DNA from: CBDUQN01 sp965369375
GTDB lineage: Bacteria > Krumholzibacteriota > Krumholzibacteriia > Krumholzibacteriales > Krumholzibacteriaceae
Assembly: GCA_965369375.1 (NCBI GenBank)
Contig: CBDUQN010000028.1
Span: 1 to 32,532 of the forward strand
Reading direction: 5' to 3'
DNA: 32,532 nucleotides
The notes beneath the pieces are model-generated. The model ran no database searches and was not told the origin of the DNA. It saw only the letters and a program-made list of their open reading frames with translations. Made by a program: the position numbers and the translations under genes. Below are positions 24,997-32,532 of the stretch, piece after piece (within the stretch, counting starts at the first letter, position 1; every line of letters starts with the position of its first letter).

Positions 24997-25020
24997 TGTT
25001 TGCTGATTTATCAGCAAACA
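24997..25020. promoter_or_regulatory. Proximal activator-binding palindrome, ATPase operon
   Basis: A perfect inverted repeat with 10-bp arms TGTTTGCTGA and TCAGCAAACA around TTTA. The inner 16 bp (25001-25016) fit TGYT-N8-ARCA. The centre (25008.5) is 50 bp upstream of the -24 GG. Confidence 0.7.
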
Positions 25021-25055
25021 TCAGACACAAATCGTCCTAAGTCTAAAAAAAAGCA

Positions 25056-25072
25056 TTGGATCACTTTTTGCG
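25056..25072 (+). promoter_or_regulatory. Sigma-54 promoter of the ATPase operon
   Basis: TTGGATCACTTTTTGCG, with GG (25058-25059) and GC (25070-25071) exactly 10 bases apart. Predicted transcription start about 25083, 24 nt before the first small gene. Confidence 0.82.
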
Positions 25073-25106
25073 ATTTGACTAAATGGAGTTTAGACTGGAA
25101 GCTGTC

Positions 25107-25223
25107 ATGTTTGCACTATTCCTCTTTCTTGTGGCAATAATAGCAATAATCATTGAGAGATATTGCATGAAATATTTCATTAACCGATCTTCCAAGAAAA
25201 AGGAAGAAGAAGGAGATGCGTAA
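25107..25223 (+). CDS. Small 38-residue single-helix membrane peptide
   Basis: The product has one hydrophobic helix at its N-terminus (MFALFLFLVAIIAIII) followed by ERYC, a basic stretch and a charged tail (KKKEEEGDA). GGAAG lies 5 nt before the ATG at 25107, and the predicted sigma-54 start is 24 nt upstream. An in-frame ATG at 25083 coincides with the predicted transcription start and is unlikely. The stop overlaps the next gene's start (TAATG), so translation is probably coupled. Small membrane peptides often regulate or assemble membrane pumps, and the ATPase two genes on is an obvious candidate partner; that is inference. No family is recognised. Confidence 0.65.
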   Translation: MFALFLFLVAIIAIIIERYCMKYFINRSSKKKEEEGDA

Positions 25224-25642
25224 TGGTCAGATCATCTGTGATTCGTTCATTATGTTTTTTGTTCATCGTTGTTTTAGCATCCAATATCTGTGCCGAACCG
25301 ATAAAATACATAATTGTTTTCAACGACGGGACAGAGGGTTCGTATATTATTCTGAACAACGATGCCATATCGAAAAGGATCGAAATCAAAAGCGAAGCGA
25401 ATGGAATAGAGTTCTGGATGTCAATCTATAGGATCAGGGCGATAATAGAAAAAGAATCGCAGATAGACGTGACAAATCAATTCATTACTGAAAGGACATA
25501 CCTTCAGAGTGAGGTTCAACAAGAAAAAGATTTACAGCAAAAAGATGACAAGAAATCGGGATACAAAATTGCATTAGTAATTATTGGGTCCGCCGCGGTA
25601 ATAGGCATGATTGCAGCTATGCAGCGTAATCACCATCACTAA
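25223..25642 (+). CDS. Unknown exported protein with a C-terminal membrane helix and His tail
   Basis: 139 residues. The signal peptide spans about 1-24 (hydrophobic, ending NICA before EP). A short beta-rich domain follows (IKYIIVFNDGTEGSYIILNN, then ISKRIEIKSEANGIEFWMSI), then a charged coil (EVQQEKDLQQKDDKKSG), then a hydrophobic helix (YKIALVIIGSAAVIGMIAAM) and the end QRNHHH. This would sit in the periplasm, anchored by the C-terminal helix. The ATG overlaps the preceding stop, with AGGAG 8 nt upstream, so it is clearly part of the operon. I do not recognise the family. Placement between a small peptide and a CopB-type ATPase points to copper/silver handling, but function is unknown. Confidence 0.75.
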   Translation: MVRSSVIRSLCFLFIVVLASNICAEPIKYIIVFNDGTEGSYIILNNDAISKRIEIKSEANGIEFWMSIYRIRAIIEKESQIDVTNQFITERTYLQSEVQQEKDLQQKDDKKSGYKIALVIIGSAAVIGMIAAMQRNHHH

Positions 25643-25648
25643 TTGCCC

Positions 25649-25701
25649 TGATTATGCTGCAATTACGAAAAGGAGACATCTTACTTATTCGGGCATAATC
25701 A
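25649..25701 (+). promoter_or_regulatory. Long-range hairpin before the ATPase gene
   Basis: TGATTATGC (25649-25657) and GCATAATCA (25693-25701) can form a perfect 9-bp stem around a 35-nt loop that contains AAAAGGAG. It ends two bases before the first possible start codon of the ATPase. It may control translation or mRNA processing between the genes. Confidence 0.4.
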
Positions 25702-25723
25702 CTTGTTGTTGAAAAACTGTGGA

Positions 25724-27772
25724 ATGAAACACGATATGAACCATAAACATGAAGAGAATAAAGCCCACCGACATATGGGACATGCTGCGCATGTCGGACA
25801 CGCCGGCGATGAAGGGAGAGGTCATCATGATCATCATGCTCATATGGTAGCTGATTTCAAGAAGCGCTTCTGGATTTCATTAATACTCACGATTCCCATC
25901 CTCGCGTTATCACCGATGATCCAAAATTTTCTCGGACTTAGTGGCGCAATTGGATTTTCAGGCGACCTGTATGTTCTTTTTGCGCTTTCGACTGTTGTCT
26001 TTTTCCATGGGGGGTATCCATTTCTCAAAGGGCTGATCGATGAACTGAGATCGGGCAGGCCCGGAATGATGACCCTGATCGCCATAGCGATAGCAACAGC
26101 GTATCTCTACAGCAGCGCCGTGGTTTTCGGTCTTGAAGGCAAGATATTCTTCTGGGAGTTGGTGACCCTCGTCGACATCATGCTCCTGGGACACTGGATT
26201 GAAATGAAGTCTATCATGGGTGCTTCCAAAGCACTTGAAGAACTGGCGAGGCTCATGCCCTCTGATGCTCACAAACTCATGCCCGACGGGAGCGTAGTCG
26301 ATATACCTCTTGGCGAACTGAAAGTGGGTGACAGGGTGATCGTAAGGCCAGGGGAGAAGGTTTCAGCTGATGGAGAGGTGGTAGATGGCGAGACATCGGT
26401 CAACGAATCGATGCTCACCGGTGAGTCGAAGCCTGTTTCAAAAAGAGTCGGCTCAGAGGTAACGGGCGGCGCTATCAACGGGGAAGGATCGATAACCGTT
26501 GAAGTCAAGAAAACGGGGAAAGATTCATTCCTTTCGCAGGTTGTTGCGCTCGTCAAAGAAGCACAGGCAACAAAATCAAAAACACAGGATCTGGCGAACC
26601 GGGCAGCTTTATGGCTTACCGTCATAGCTCTGGCCGGTGGGGCGATAACGCTTTTCATATGGTTTGTAATAATGAACAGAGATTTCGCTTTCGCTCTCGA
26701 ACGAACGGTGACTGTTATGGTTATAACGTGCCCCCATGCGCTGGGGCTCGCGGTCCCGCTGGTTGTTGCGGTTTCTACCTCCCTGTCTGCAAAGAACGGA
26801 TTGTTGATCAGAAACCGCGCTGCCTTCGAAAAGGCTCGGAATATTCAGGCTATAATTTTCGACAAAACGGGAACGCTCACGGAAGGTAAATTCGGCGTTA
26901 CCGATATCGTTGTTTTTGACAAGGCAACCGACAAGGAAGAACTGCTTAAACTTGCAGCCTCTGTTGAGATTCATTCCGAGCATCCGATTGCAAAGGGAAT
27001 CGTCGCCTCGGCGTCCGGTCATTTGTCGGTAGAGGATTTCAAGGCCATCCCGGGCAAAGGGGCGGAGGGCTATGTGAACGGGAAACAGGTAAAAATCGTC
27101 AGTCCCGGATATCTCAGAGAGAAAGACATAGCAATCAACGATAAGAGAATCGAGGAGTTAAAGTCGCAGGGTAAGACTGTGGTCTTTATTATGATCGATG
27201 AAGAGCTGAAAGGTTCCATAGCCCTCGCTGATATAATAAGACCGGAATCAAAAAAGGCTGTTTCAAAGCTCAAAGAAATGGGAATTGCCTGTATGATGCT
27301 CACGGGAGACAACGCACAGGTTGCTAAGTGGGTATCTGAAGAGATTGGATTGGATGAGTATTTCGCCGAAGTTCTCCCGCATGAGAAGGCTTCGAAGGTT
27401 AAAGAAGTTCAGTCAAGGGGCCTTGTTGTCGCTATGACCGGTGACGGGGTCAATGATGCCCCGGCCCTTGCCCAGGCAGATGTCGGTATTGCAATCGGTG
27501 CCGGAACCGATGTGGCTGTCGAGACCGCGGATATAATTCTCGTAAAGAGCAACCCTCTCGATGCGGTGGCAATAATCGGACTTGCCCGGGCGACATACAG
27601 AAAGATGGTTCAGAATTTGGCGTGGGCTACAGGATATAATGCCTTCGCTATTCCTCTTGCTGCGGGCGTGTTGTATCAGTCGGGTGTATTACTCAGTCCT
27701 GCCATGGGTGCGATACTAATGTCTCTGAGCACCGTAATCGTGGCGATTAACGCGAGATTATTGAAGATTTAG
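25724..27772 (+). CDS. copB: CopB-type heavy-metal-translocating P1B ATPase
   Basis: About 682 residues. A His/Met-rich N-terminus (HKHEENKAHRHMGHAAH, then HHDHHAHM) replaces the usual CxxC metal-binding domain. Then come eight membrane helices, the actuator TGES motif, the membrane CPH motif (VITCPHALGLAVPL) instead of CPC, the phosphorylation site DKTGT, the nucleotide-binding HP (SEHPIAKGI) and the hinge MTGDGVNDAPALAQADVGIA. CPH marks the P1B-3 (CopB) group, which exports Cu(II) or Cu(I)/Ag(I). The start is uncertain: the ATG at 25724 has only a weak site, and TTG codons at 25703/25706 extend the frame. It is the third gene of the sigma-54 operon. Confidence 0.93.
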   Translation: MKHDMNHKHEENKAHRHMGHAAHVGHAGDEGRGHHDHHAHMVADFKKRFWISLILTIPILALSPMIQNFLGLSGAIGFSGDLYVLFALSTVVFFHGGYPFLKGLIDELRSGRPGMMTLIAIAIATAYLYSSAVVFGLEGKIFFWELVTLVDIMLLGHWIEMKSIMGASKALEELARLMPSDAHKLMPDGSVVDIPLGELKVGDRVIVRPGEKVSADGEVVDGETSVNESMLTGESKPVSKRVGSEVTGGAINGEGSITVEVKKTGKDSFLSQVVALVKEAQATKSKTQDLANRAALWLTVIALAGGAITLFIWFVIMNRDFAFALERTVTVMVITCPHALGLAVPLVVAVSTSLSAKNGLLIRNRAAFEKARNIQAIIFDKTGTLTEGKFGVTDIVVFDKATDKEELLKLAASVEIHSEHPIAKGIVASASGHLSVEDFKAIPGKGAEGYVNGKQVKIVSPGYLREKDIAINDKRIEELKSQGKTVVFIMIDEELKGSIALADIIRPESKKAVSKLKEMGIACMMLTGDNAQVAKWVSEEIGLDEYFAEVLPHEKASKVKEVQSRGLVVAMTGDGVNDAPALAQADVGIAIGAGTDVAVETADIILVKSNPLDAVAIIGLARATYRKMVQNLAWATGYNAFAIPLAAGVLYQSGVLLSPAMGAILMSLSTVIVAINARLLKI

Positions 27773-27866
27773 CGGAAACGCAGCGCTCAGTTCAAATAAA
27801 GTTCGTAAACGGCCAAGGAAATTGAAGAAACCAACAGGGTGTATTGATTGAAAGGAATAGTGAGAA

Positions 27867-28394
27867 ATGAAAGGTATTGGCAGGTTCTCTTGCGATGCTC
27901 GTTGCCGTCAGGTATCAGCAATATTGATTGTCCTTCTTGTATTCACCTTTGGATGCAGGGAGGAGTCAAATGTGAGCGGAAAAGGAGGAAAGAGCGAATT
28001 TGCCAGTAATGGGGAGAGGATATATTTCACCGCTACCAGTGAAAAAGGAACGCCCATTAAAGCTACGGGAATGATGCATGAGATGAATCACGTTTGTGCT
28101 GATTGTCATGGGGCTGATGGAAGGGGAAGAACATTCAATATGATGATGGGGACGATAACGGCTCCAGATATTCGTTACAATACGCTGACAGGAGCGGATC
28201 ACCATCATGAAGGGGGTGGCAGTGGACACGATGATGGAGATGAACATTCTCCCTATACGGATGAAACTATAAAACGGGCAATAACTATGGGCATGAATCC
28301 GGCCGGCGATGTGATGAACACTGCAATGCCCAGATGGGAGATGTCCGACGAGGATTTGGACGATTTAATAGATTTTTTAAGGAAGTTGAAGTAG
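27867..28394 (+). CDS. Met/His-rich cytochrome c lipoprotein
   Basis: 175 residues. The N-terminal hydrophobic segment ends in VFTFGC (Cys about 30), a likely lipobox. One heme c site is present, CADCH (about 77-81), with nearby methionines as axial-ligand candidates: MMHEMNH just before it and FNMMMG after. A His/Gly/Asp-rich loop follows (DHHHEGGGSGHDDGDEH), then an end typical of small c-type cytochromes (MPRWEMSDEDLDDLIDFL). AAGGA lies about 10 nt before the ATG. It is 94 bp downstream of the ATPase gene and probably in the same transcript. The Met and His clusters suggest Cu binding beside electron transfer, for example keeping copper in one oxidation state; that is inference. Confidence 0.8.
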   Translation: MKGIGRFSCDARCRQVSAILIVLLVFTFGCREESNVSGKGGKSEFASNGERIYFTATSEKGTPIKATGMMHEMNHVCADCHGADGRGRTFNMMMGTITAPDIRYNTLTGADHHHEGGGSGHDDGDEHSPYTDETIKRAITMGMNPAGDVMNTAMPRWEMSDEDLDDLIDFLRKLK

Positions 28395-28501
28395 CAGGAT
28401 GCATGGTGGAATGTAATTCTCACAGAAAGAGATCAACGGGGATGAAAATACGAAGACGGAACTGACTGCTGGTATATTCTTATAAATTTACTGTTCCCAG
28501 T

Positions 28502-30043
<1,542 letters not shown>

Positions 30044-30136
30044 TGGAATAACGATATTTTGCTTACGGAACAGCCATTTGTTTTCAGAGGAGCATAAACG
30101 CCACGGCGGCAATGGGCAAGGCTTTTTCCGGCATCG

Positions 30137-30553
30137 CTACGTCAGGTTCTTGCCCACGGTGGCAGGTATAAGGCGGCCGTACTTCACTCCTTTGAGCGCT
30201 ATGAGCTCGTTTGCGATGTTTCTCACGTGAGCCGGCTTTCCCTTTATGACTTTTGCCTCGAGGCAGTTGTGGTGGTCGAGGTGGAGGTGGAGCGTTGTGA
30301 TTATCTCACCGGGCCGCTTGTGTTCCTTCCGGAGCATTTGGGATGAAAGCTCTCTCTGGTGGTGATCGAAAACGATGACGAGCACGCCGATCACCTCGTG
30401 CTTCGATTTTGCCCATTCGTCCTCGACGATCGCGGAGCGGATCATGTCCCGTATCGCTTCGGACCTGTTCGGATAGCGTTTTTGTTTTACGATCAGGTCG
30501 AGTTTGTCAAGAAGTTCGGTATCCATCGATACGCCGAAGCGAGTCGTCTTCAT
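30137..30553 (-). CDS. nikR: NikR nickel-responsive repressor
   Basis: 138 residues, the normal length. The N-terminal ribbon-helix-helix (RFGVSMDTELLDKLD, then YPNRSEAIRDMIRSA) binds DNA. The C-terminal ACT-type domain carries all four high-affinity nickel ligands of E. coli NikR (H76, H87, H89, C95), here at H78, H89, H91 and C97 in TTLHLHLDHHNCLEAKV. It should repress nickel uptake when nickel is abundant. Its ATG overlaps the stop of the upstream transporter gene by 4 bp (ATGA), so it is translated with the operon it probably controls. The operator would lie upstream of the first gene, beyond the right edge. This argues that the transporter carries nickel rather than cobalt. Confidence 0.94.
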   Translation of the reverse strand: MKTTRFGVSMDTELLDKLDLIVKQKRYPNRSEAIRDMIRSAIVEDEWAKSKHEVIGVLVIVFDHHQRELSSQMLRKEHKRPGEIITTLHLHLDHHNCLEAKVIKGKPAHVRNIANELIALKGVKYGRLIPATVGKNLT

Positions 30554-32154
30554 CTCTCTTCCTCTCGTGTATAGTGTGTATGCTTGTATGTCGTAGGAAC
30601 GGTGCCGTGCGGCGCCCTGTGGGCATGCACCAATCCCGCTTTCTCGAGCAACGCGTGATTTTCGAGGATGCGCAAGGCGGGTCCCGTAGCGATGAGGTTT
30701 TGCTCCGGACCGAGAACGATCGCCCGAGTGCCGATGTGCCTGGCGAGGAGCAGATCCTGGGTGGCGATAACGAGCGTTTTGCCCCGGTCGGAAAGGTCCG
30801 CGAGGAGATCTATCAATATCCCTTCGGTCGCCGGATCGAGGTTTGCCGTCGGTTCGTCCATGAGATAGACATCTGGATCGACCGTTACGACCGATGCTAT
30901 GGCAACCCGCTTTTTCTCGCCGCTGCTCAATCGGTACGGGTACCGATCGGCGATCGACTCGAGCCGCAGCAGCTTCATCGCGTTCTCGACACGCCGGCTG
31001 ATAGCTTCTTCGCTGAGCCCCTTTTGGAGAGGGCCGAAGGAGAGTTCGTCACGAACCGTCGGTGAGAAGCACTGGATGTCCGCGTCCTGGAAAATGAGAC
31101 CCACCCGGCTCCTGAAGCGTTTCTGGAATTCGGTGTCGTTCAGACGTGATTCGGTCACGGCCTCTCCAAACGCCCGCAGCTCCCCCTCTTGGGGAGAGAC
31201 GAGCCCATCGAGGATCTTGAGCAGCGTCGACTTCCCCGACCCGTTGGGACCGAGGAGTATCGTGCATGCACCCGACGCAATTTCCAATTTGTCGATTCGC
31301 ACTCCCGGGACTCCATCGGGGTATGTGTATCGCATCACGCTCATCTCGAATGCGTTTTCTCCGTGCGTGTTCCCGTGAGCCCGCTCGGTGTTCCCGTGAG
31401 CTTCCTCGAAGGTCCCTGCGCCGCCTCCGCCGGGAGCGAAGCTCGCGGGATCGACATAACCTCGCGATGCCATCGCCATTTGAATCCCCTCGGCGAGATG
31501 GAGCGAGCGCAGGAAGAGATACCCTGAACTTCTCGTAATGAACCGGAGCTCCCGTCTGAAAGGGAGGGTTGTAATGACACGGCTTTTTCTCGCCAGCAGC
31601 AACTCCGAAAGGGATCGGAGAAGCAGCAGGAGGTACCGGTATGATATGGAGAGAAGAGAGACGAACATCGCCGGGACCTTGAGACTTCGAAGCGCGTCGA
31701 GGACGGCGTTCCACGATGTCGTCAGTATCAGGAGCACGGTGAAAGAAACGCTCGTCGACACTCTCAGAACGAGAAAGAGAGCGGTGATCGCTCCTTCACG
31801 TGTCACCGTCAGCGGTCCGAGGGAGAAAAGAGGTCCCCCGGGTGTTAGAAAAAGGGCCGGCAGCGCTATTATTCCCGAGAAGAGCGGTATGAATATCCAC
31901 ACGCGCCCGAGAAATTCGATGATATTAATTCTGGAAAGAAGAGCAAAAACAATTGAAATCATATAGAGTGATATCAGAAATGGAATACTCTTTGTGAGCG
32001 AACACATAATGACGAGTAATACGATACCGGGCAGCTTCACCCGCGGGTCAATTCGCTGAAGGAGCCCGCGCCTTCGCACCCAGCGTTCGCTCGCGATCGT
32101 TCGCTCGAGGATTGCGGTAACCGCCGTTATGTTCTTTTCAAGGAACCTGCCCAT
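30550..32154 (-). CDS. Fused CbiQ-CbiO transporter (ECF permease plus ATPase) for nickel/cobalt
   Basis: 534 residues joining two usually separate subunits. Residues 1 to about 235 are the T-component permease (RIDPRVKLPGIVLLVI, several helices, and the coupling segment with MASRGY). Residues about 265-510 are an ABC ATPase with Walker A GPNGSGKST, Q-loop FQDADIQC, signature LSSGEKKRVAIASV, Walker B VYLMDEPTANLD and H-loop equivalent VIATQDL. The linker holds a tandem heptad AHGNTER/AHGNTHG, from a 21-bp DNA repeat (31367-31401), with His residues. It powers uptake through the substrate-binding CbiM/NikM unit. It overlaps the upstream PDGLE gene by 17 bp and the downstream nikR by 4 bp. The H-loop histidine appears replaced by Gln (ATQD). 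Confidence 0.9.
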   Translation of the reverse strand: MGRFLEKNITAVTAILERTIASERWVRRRGLLQRIDPRVKLPGIVLLVIMCSLTKSIPFLISLYMISIVFALLSRINIIEFLGRVWIFIPLFSGIIALPALFLTPGGPLFSLGPLTVTREGAITALFLVLRVSTSVSFTVLLILTTSWNAVLDALRSLKVPAMFVSLLSISYRYLLLLLRSLSELLLARKSRVITTLPFRRELRFITRSSGYLFLRSLHLAEGIQMAMASRGYVDPASFAPGGGGAGTFEEAHGNTERAHGNTHGENAFEMSVMRYTYPDGVPGVRIDKLEIASGACTILLGPNGSGKSTLLKILDGLVSPQEGELRAFGEAVTESRLNDTEFQKRFRSRVGLIFQDADIQCFSPTVRDELSFGPLQKGLSEEAISRRVENAMKLLRLESIADRYPYRLSSGEKKRVAIASVVTVDPDVYLMDEPTANLDPATEGILIDLLADLSDRGKTLVIATQDLLLARHIGTRAIVLGPEQNLIATGPALRILENHALLEKAGLVHAHRAPHGTVPTTYKHTHYTREEER

Positions 32155-32458
32155 GTCTTGCCACCTTGGTGATCAGGAGAACGATCGCGACCGTGAGACC
32201 TGCACCGAGCAGAGCGCTGACGATGGTTCCGAACCCCAGTTTCCATCCCGTGTCCGTGAGTCCCGGAACCTCGTAATCGGGGATCGGTGCTTCCGGTTTC
32301 GTTTCGACTGTTTTCTTCATATCTTGCGGTTCGAATCCAATCCGCTCCTTGATTGTTTCGAGATCCCACTCGCCCCATGCGCCGCCGACGGCGAGCAATC
32401 CGAGCGGAGTAAGGAGCGCCAGGACGGCGAGTATGATCCAGCCCCGTTTATACTTCAT
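32138..32458 (-). CDS. PDGLE/CbiN-like accessory membrane protein
   Basis: About 106 residues with two membrane helices (about 7-27 and 78-100) bracketing a periplasmic loop with DLETIKERIGFEPQ and PIPDYEVPGL. This is the layout of PDGLE-domain proteins and of NikN/CbiN, which accompany the S-component in nickel/cobalt ECF transporters. AGGA lies about 9 nt before the ATG at 32458; a TTG at 32467 would add three residues. It overlaps the fused CbiQO gene by 17 bp, so expression is tightly coupled. The PDGLE sequence itself is degenerate, so family assignment rests on layout, the P-x-Y-x-V-P-G segment and neighbours. Confidence 0.8.
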   Translation of the reverse strand: MKYKRGWIILAVLALLTPLGLLAVGGAWGEWDLETIKERIGFEPQDMKKTVETKPEAPIPDYEVPGLTDTGWKLGFGTIVSALLGAGLTVAIVLLITKVARHGQVP

Positions 32459-32532
32459 CGTATGCAATCCTGAACATTTCCATCTGTATTCGATATTTGG
32501 CTAAATAAGCGGCCATTCTTTTCACTCCGCTG
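32448..32532 (-). CDS. C-terminal end of an upstream gene, possibly the CbiM/NikM component
   Basis: From the right edge a frame runs SGVKRMAAYLAKYRIQMEMF, then RIAYDEV and a stop at 32448-32450, overlapping the next start by 11 bp. A basic amphipathic tail after a last membrane helix would suit a CbiM/NikM substrate-binding protein, which the operon requires. The 28 codons carry no diagnostic motif, and an alternative frame ends at an ATGA overlap, so both identity and frame are uncertain. Confidence 0.4.
   Translation of the reverse strand, partial: SGVKRMAAYLAKYRIQMEMFRIAYDEV

Overview
The window is a bacterial chromosomal segment, densely coding on both strands, with no rRNA, tRNA or CRISPR that I can see. 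The organism is Gram-negative: there is a TolC-type outer-membrane protein, an RND pump with its periplasmic adaptor, and lipoproteins. It uses sigma-54. A large secreted repeat protein that leads into an FN3-like region recalls proteins of uncultivated FCB-related candidate phyla (Krumholzibacteriota, Eisenbacteria, Latescibacterota). That placement is an inference from style, not a demonstrated assignment. Base composition is uneven: most of the window is GC-rich, but about 20.1-25.7 kb is clearly AT-richer, which suggests that part of the metal-resistance island was acquired.

Layout. 1-1501 (-): secreted eight-repeat, propeller-like protein running off the left edge. 1656-4353 (+): OPT-family transporter overlapping a SAM methyltransferase. 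4375-8342 (-): two small membrane proteins, a zinc alcohol dehydrogenase, an LsrF-like aldolase and an MFS transporter. 8425-9585 (+): MEMO-family protein with an export signal. 9640-9987 (-): DUF192 protein, followed by about 460 bp of apparently non-coding DNA with degenerate repeats. 10449-11808 (-): a chloride-channel remnant and a GT4 glycosyltransferase. 12192-14362 (+): NAD salvage pair (nicotinate phosphoribosyltransferase, nicotinamidase). 14367-28394: copper/silver resistance island. 28502-30043 (-): AbgT-family transporter. 30137-32532 (-): nickel/cobalt ECF-type uptake operon with NikR, cut by the right edge.

The island is the main discovery. A sensor kinase and an NtrC-type sigma-54 activator (22483-24868, -) lie between two operons. 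One runs leftward: a 62-residue unknown, TolC/CusC, a double-YHS periplasmic protein, a CusB adaptor with metal-binding extensions, and a 1268-residue CusA. The other runs rightward: a 38-residue one-helix peptide, a 139-residue unknown exported protein, a CopB-type (CPH) ATPase with a His-rich N-terminus, and a Met/His-rich cytochrome c lipoprotein. Both operons have almost identical sigma-54 promoters (16 of 17 bases). Each promoter is preceded by two TGTT-N8-AACA-like palindromes with identical geometry: the two centres are 32 bp apart, and the proximal centre is 50 bp from the -24 GG. This predicts one regulon under the embedded two-component system. The predicted transcription starts fall immediately upstream of the two small genes, which are easily overlooked. 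The ATPase would move Cu/Ag out of the cytoplasm, the CusCBA-like pump would move it out of the periplasm, and the YHS, HMBD, DUF3347 and cytochrome proteins would handle metal outside the inner membrane.
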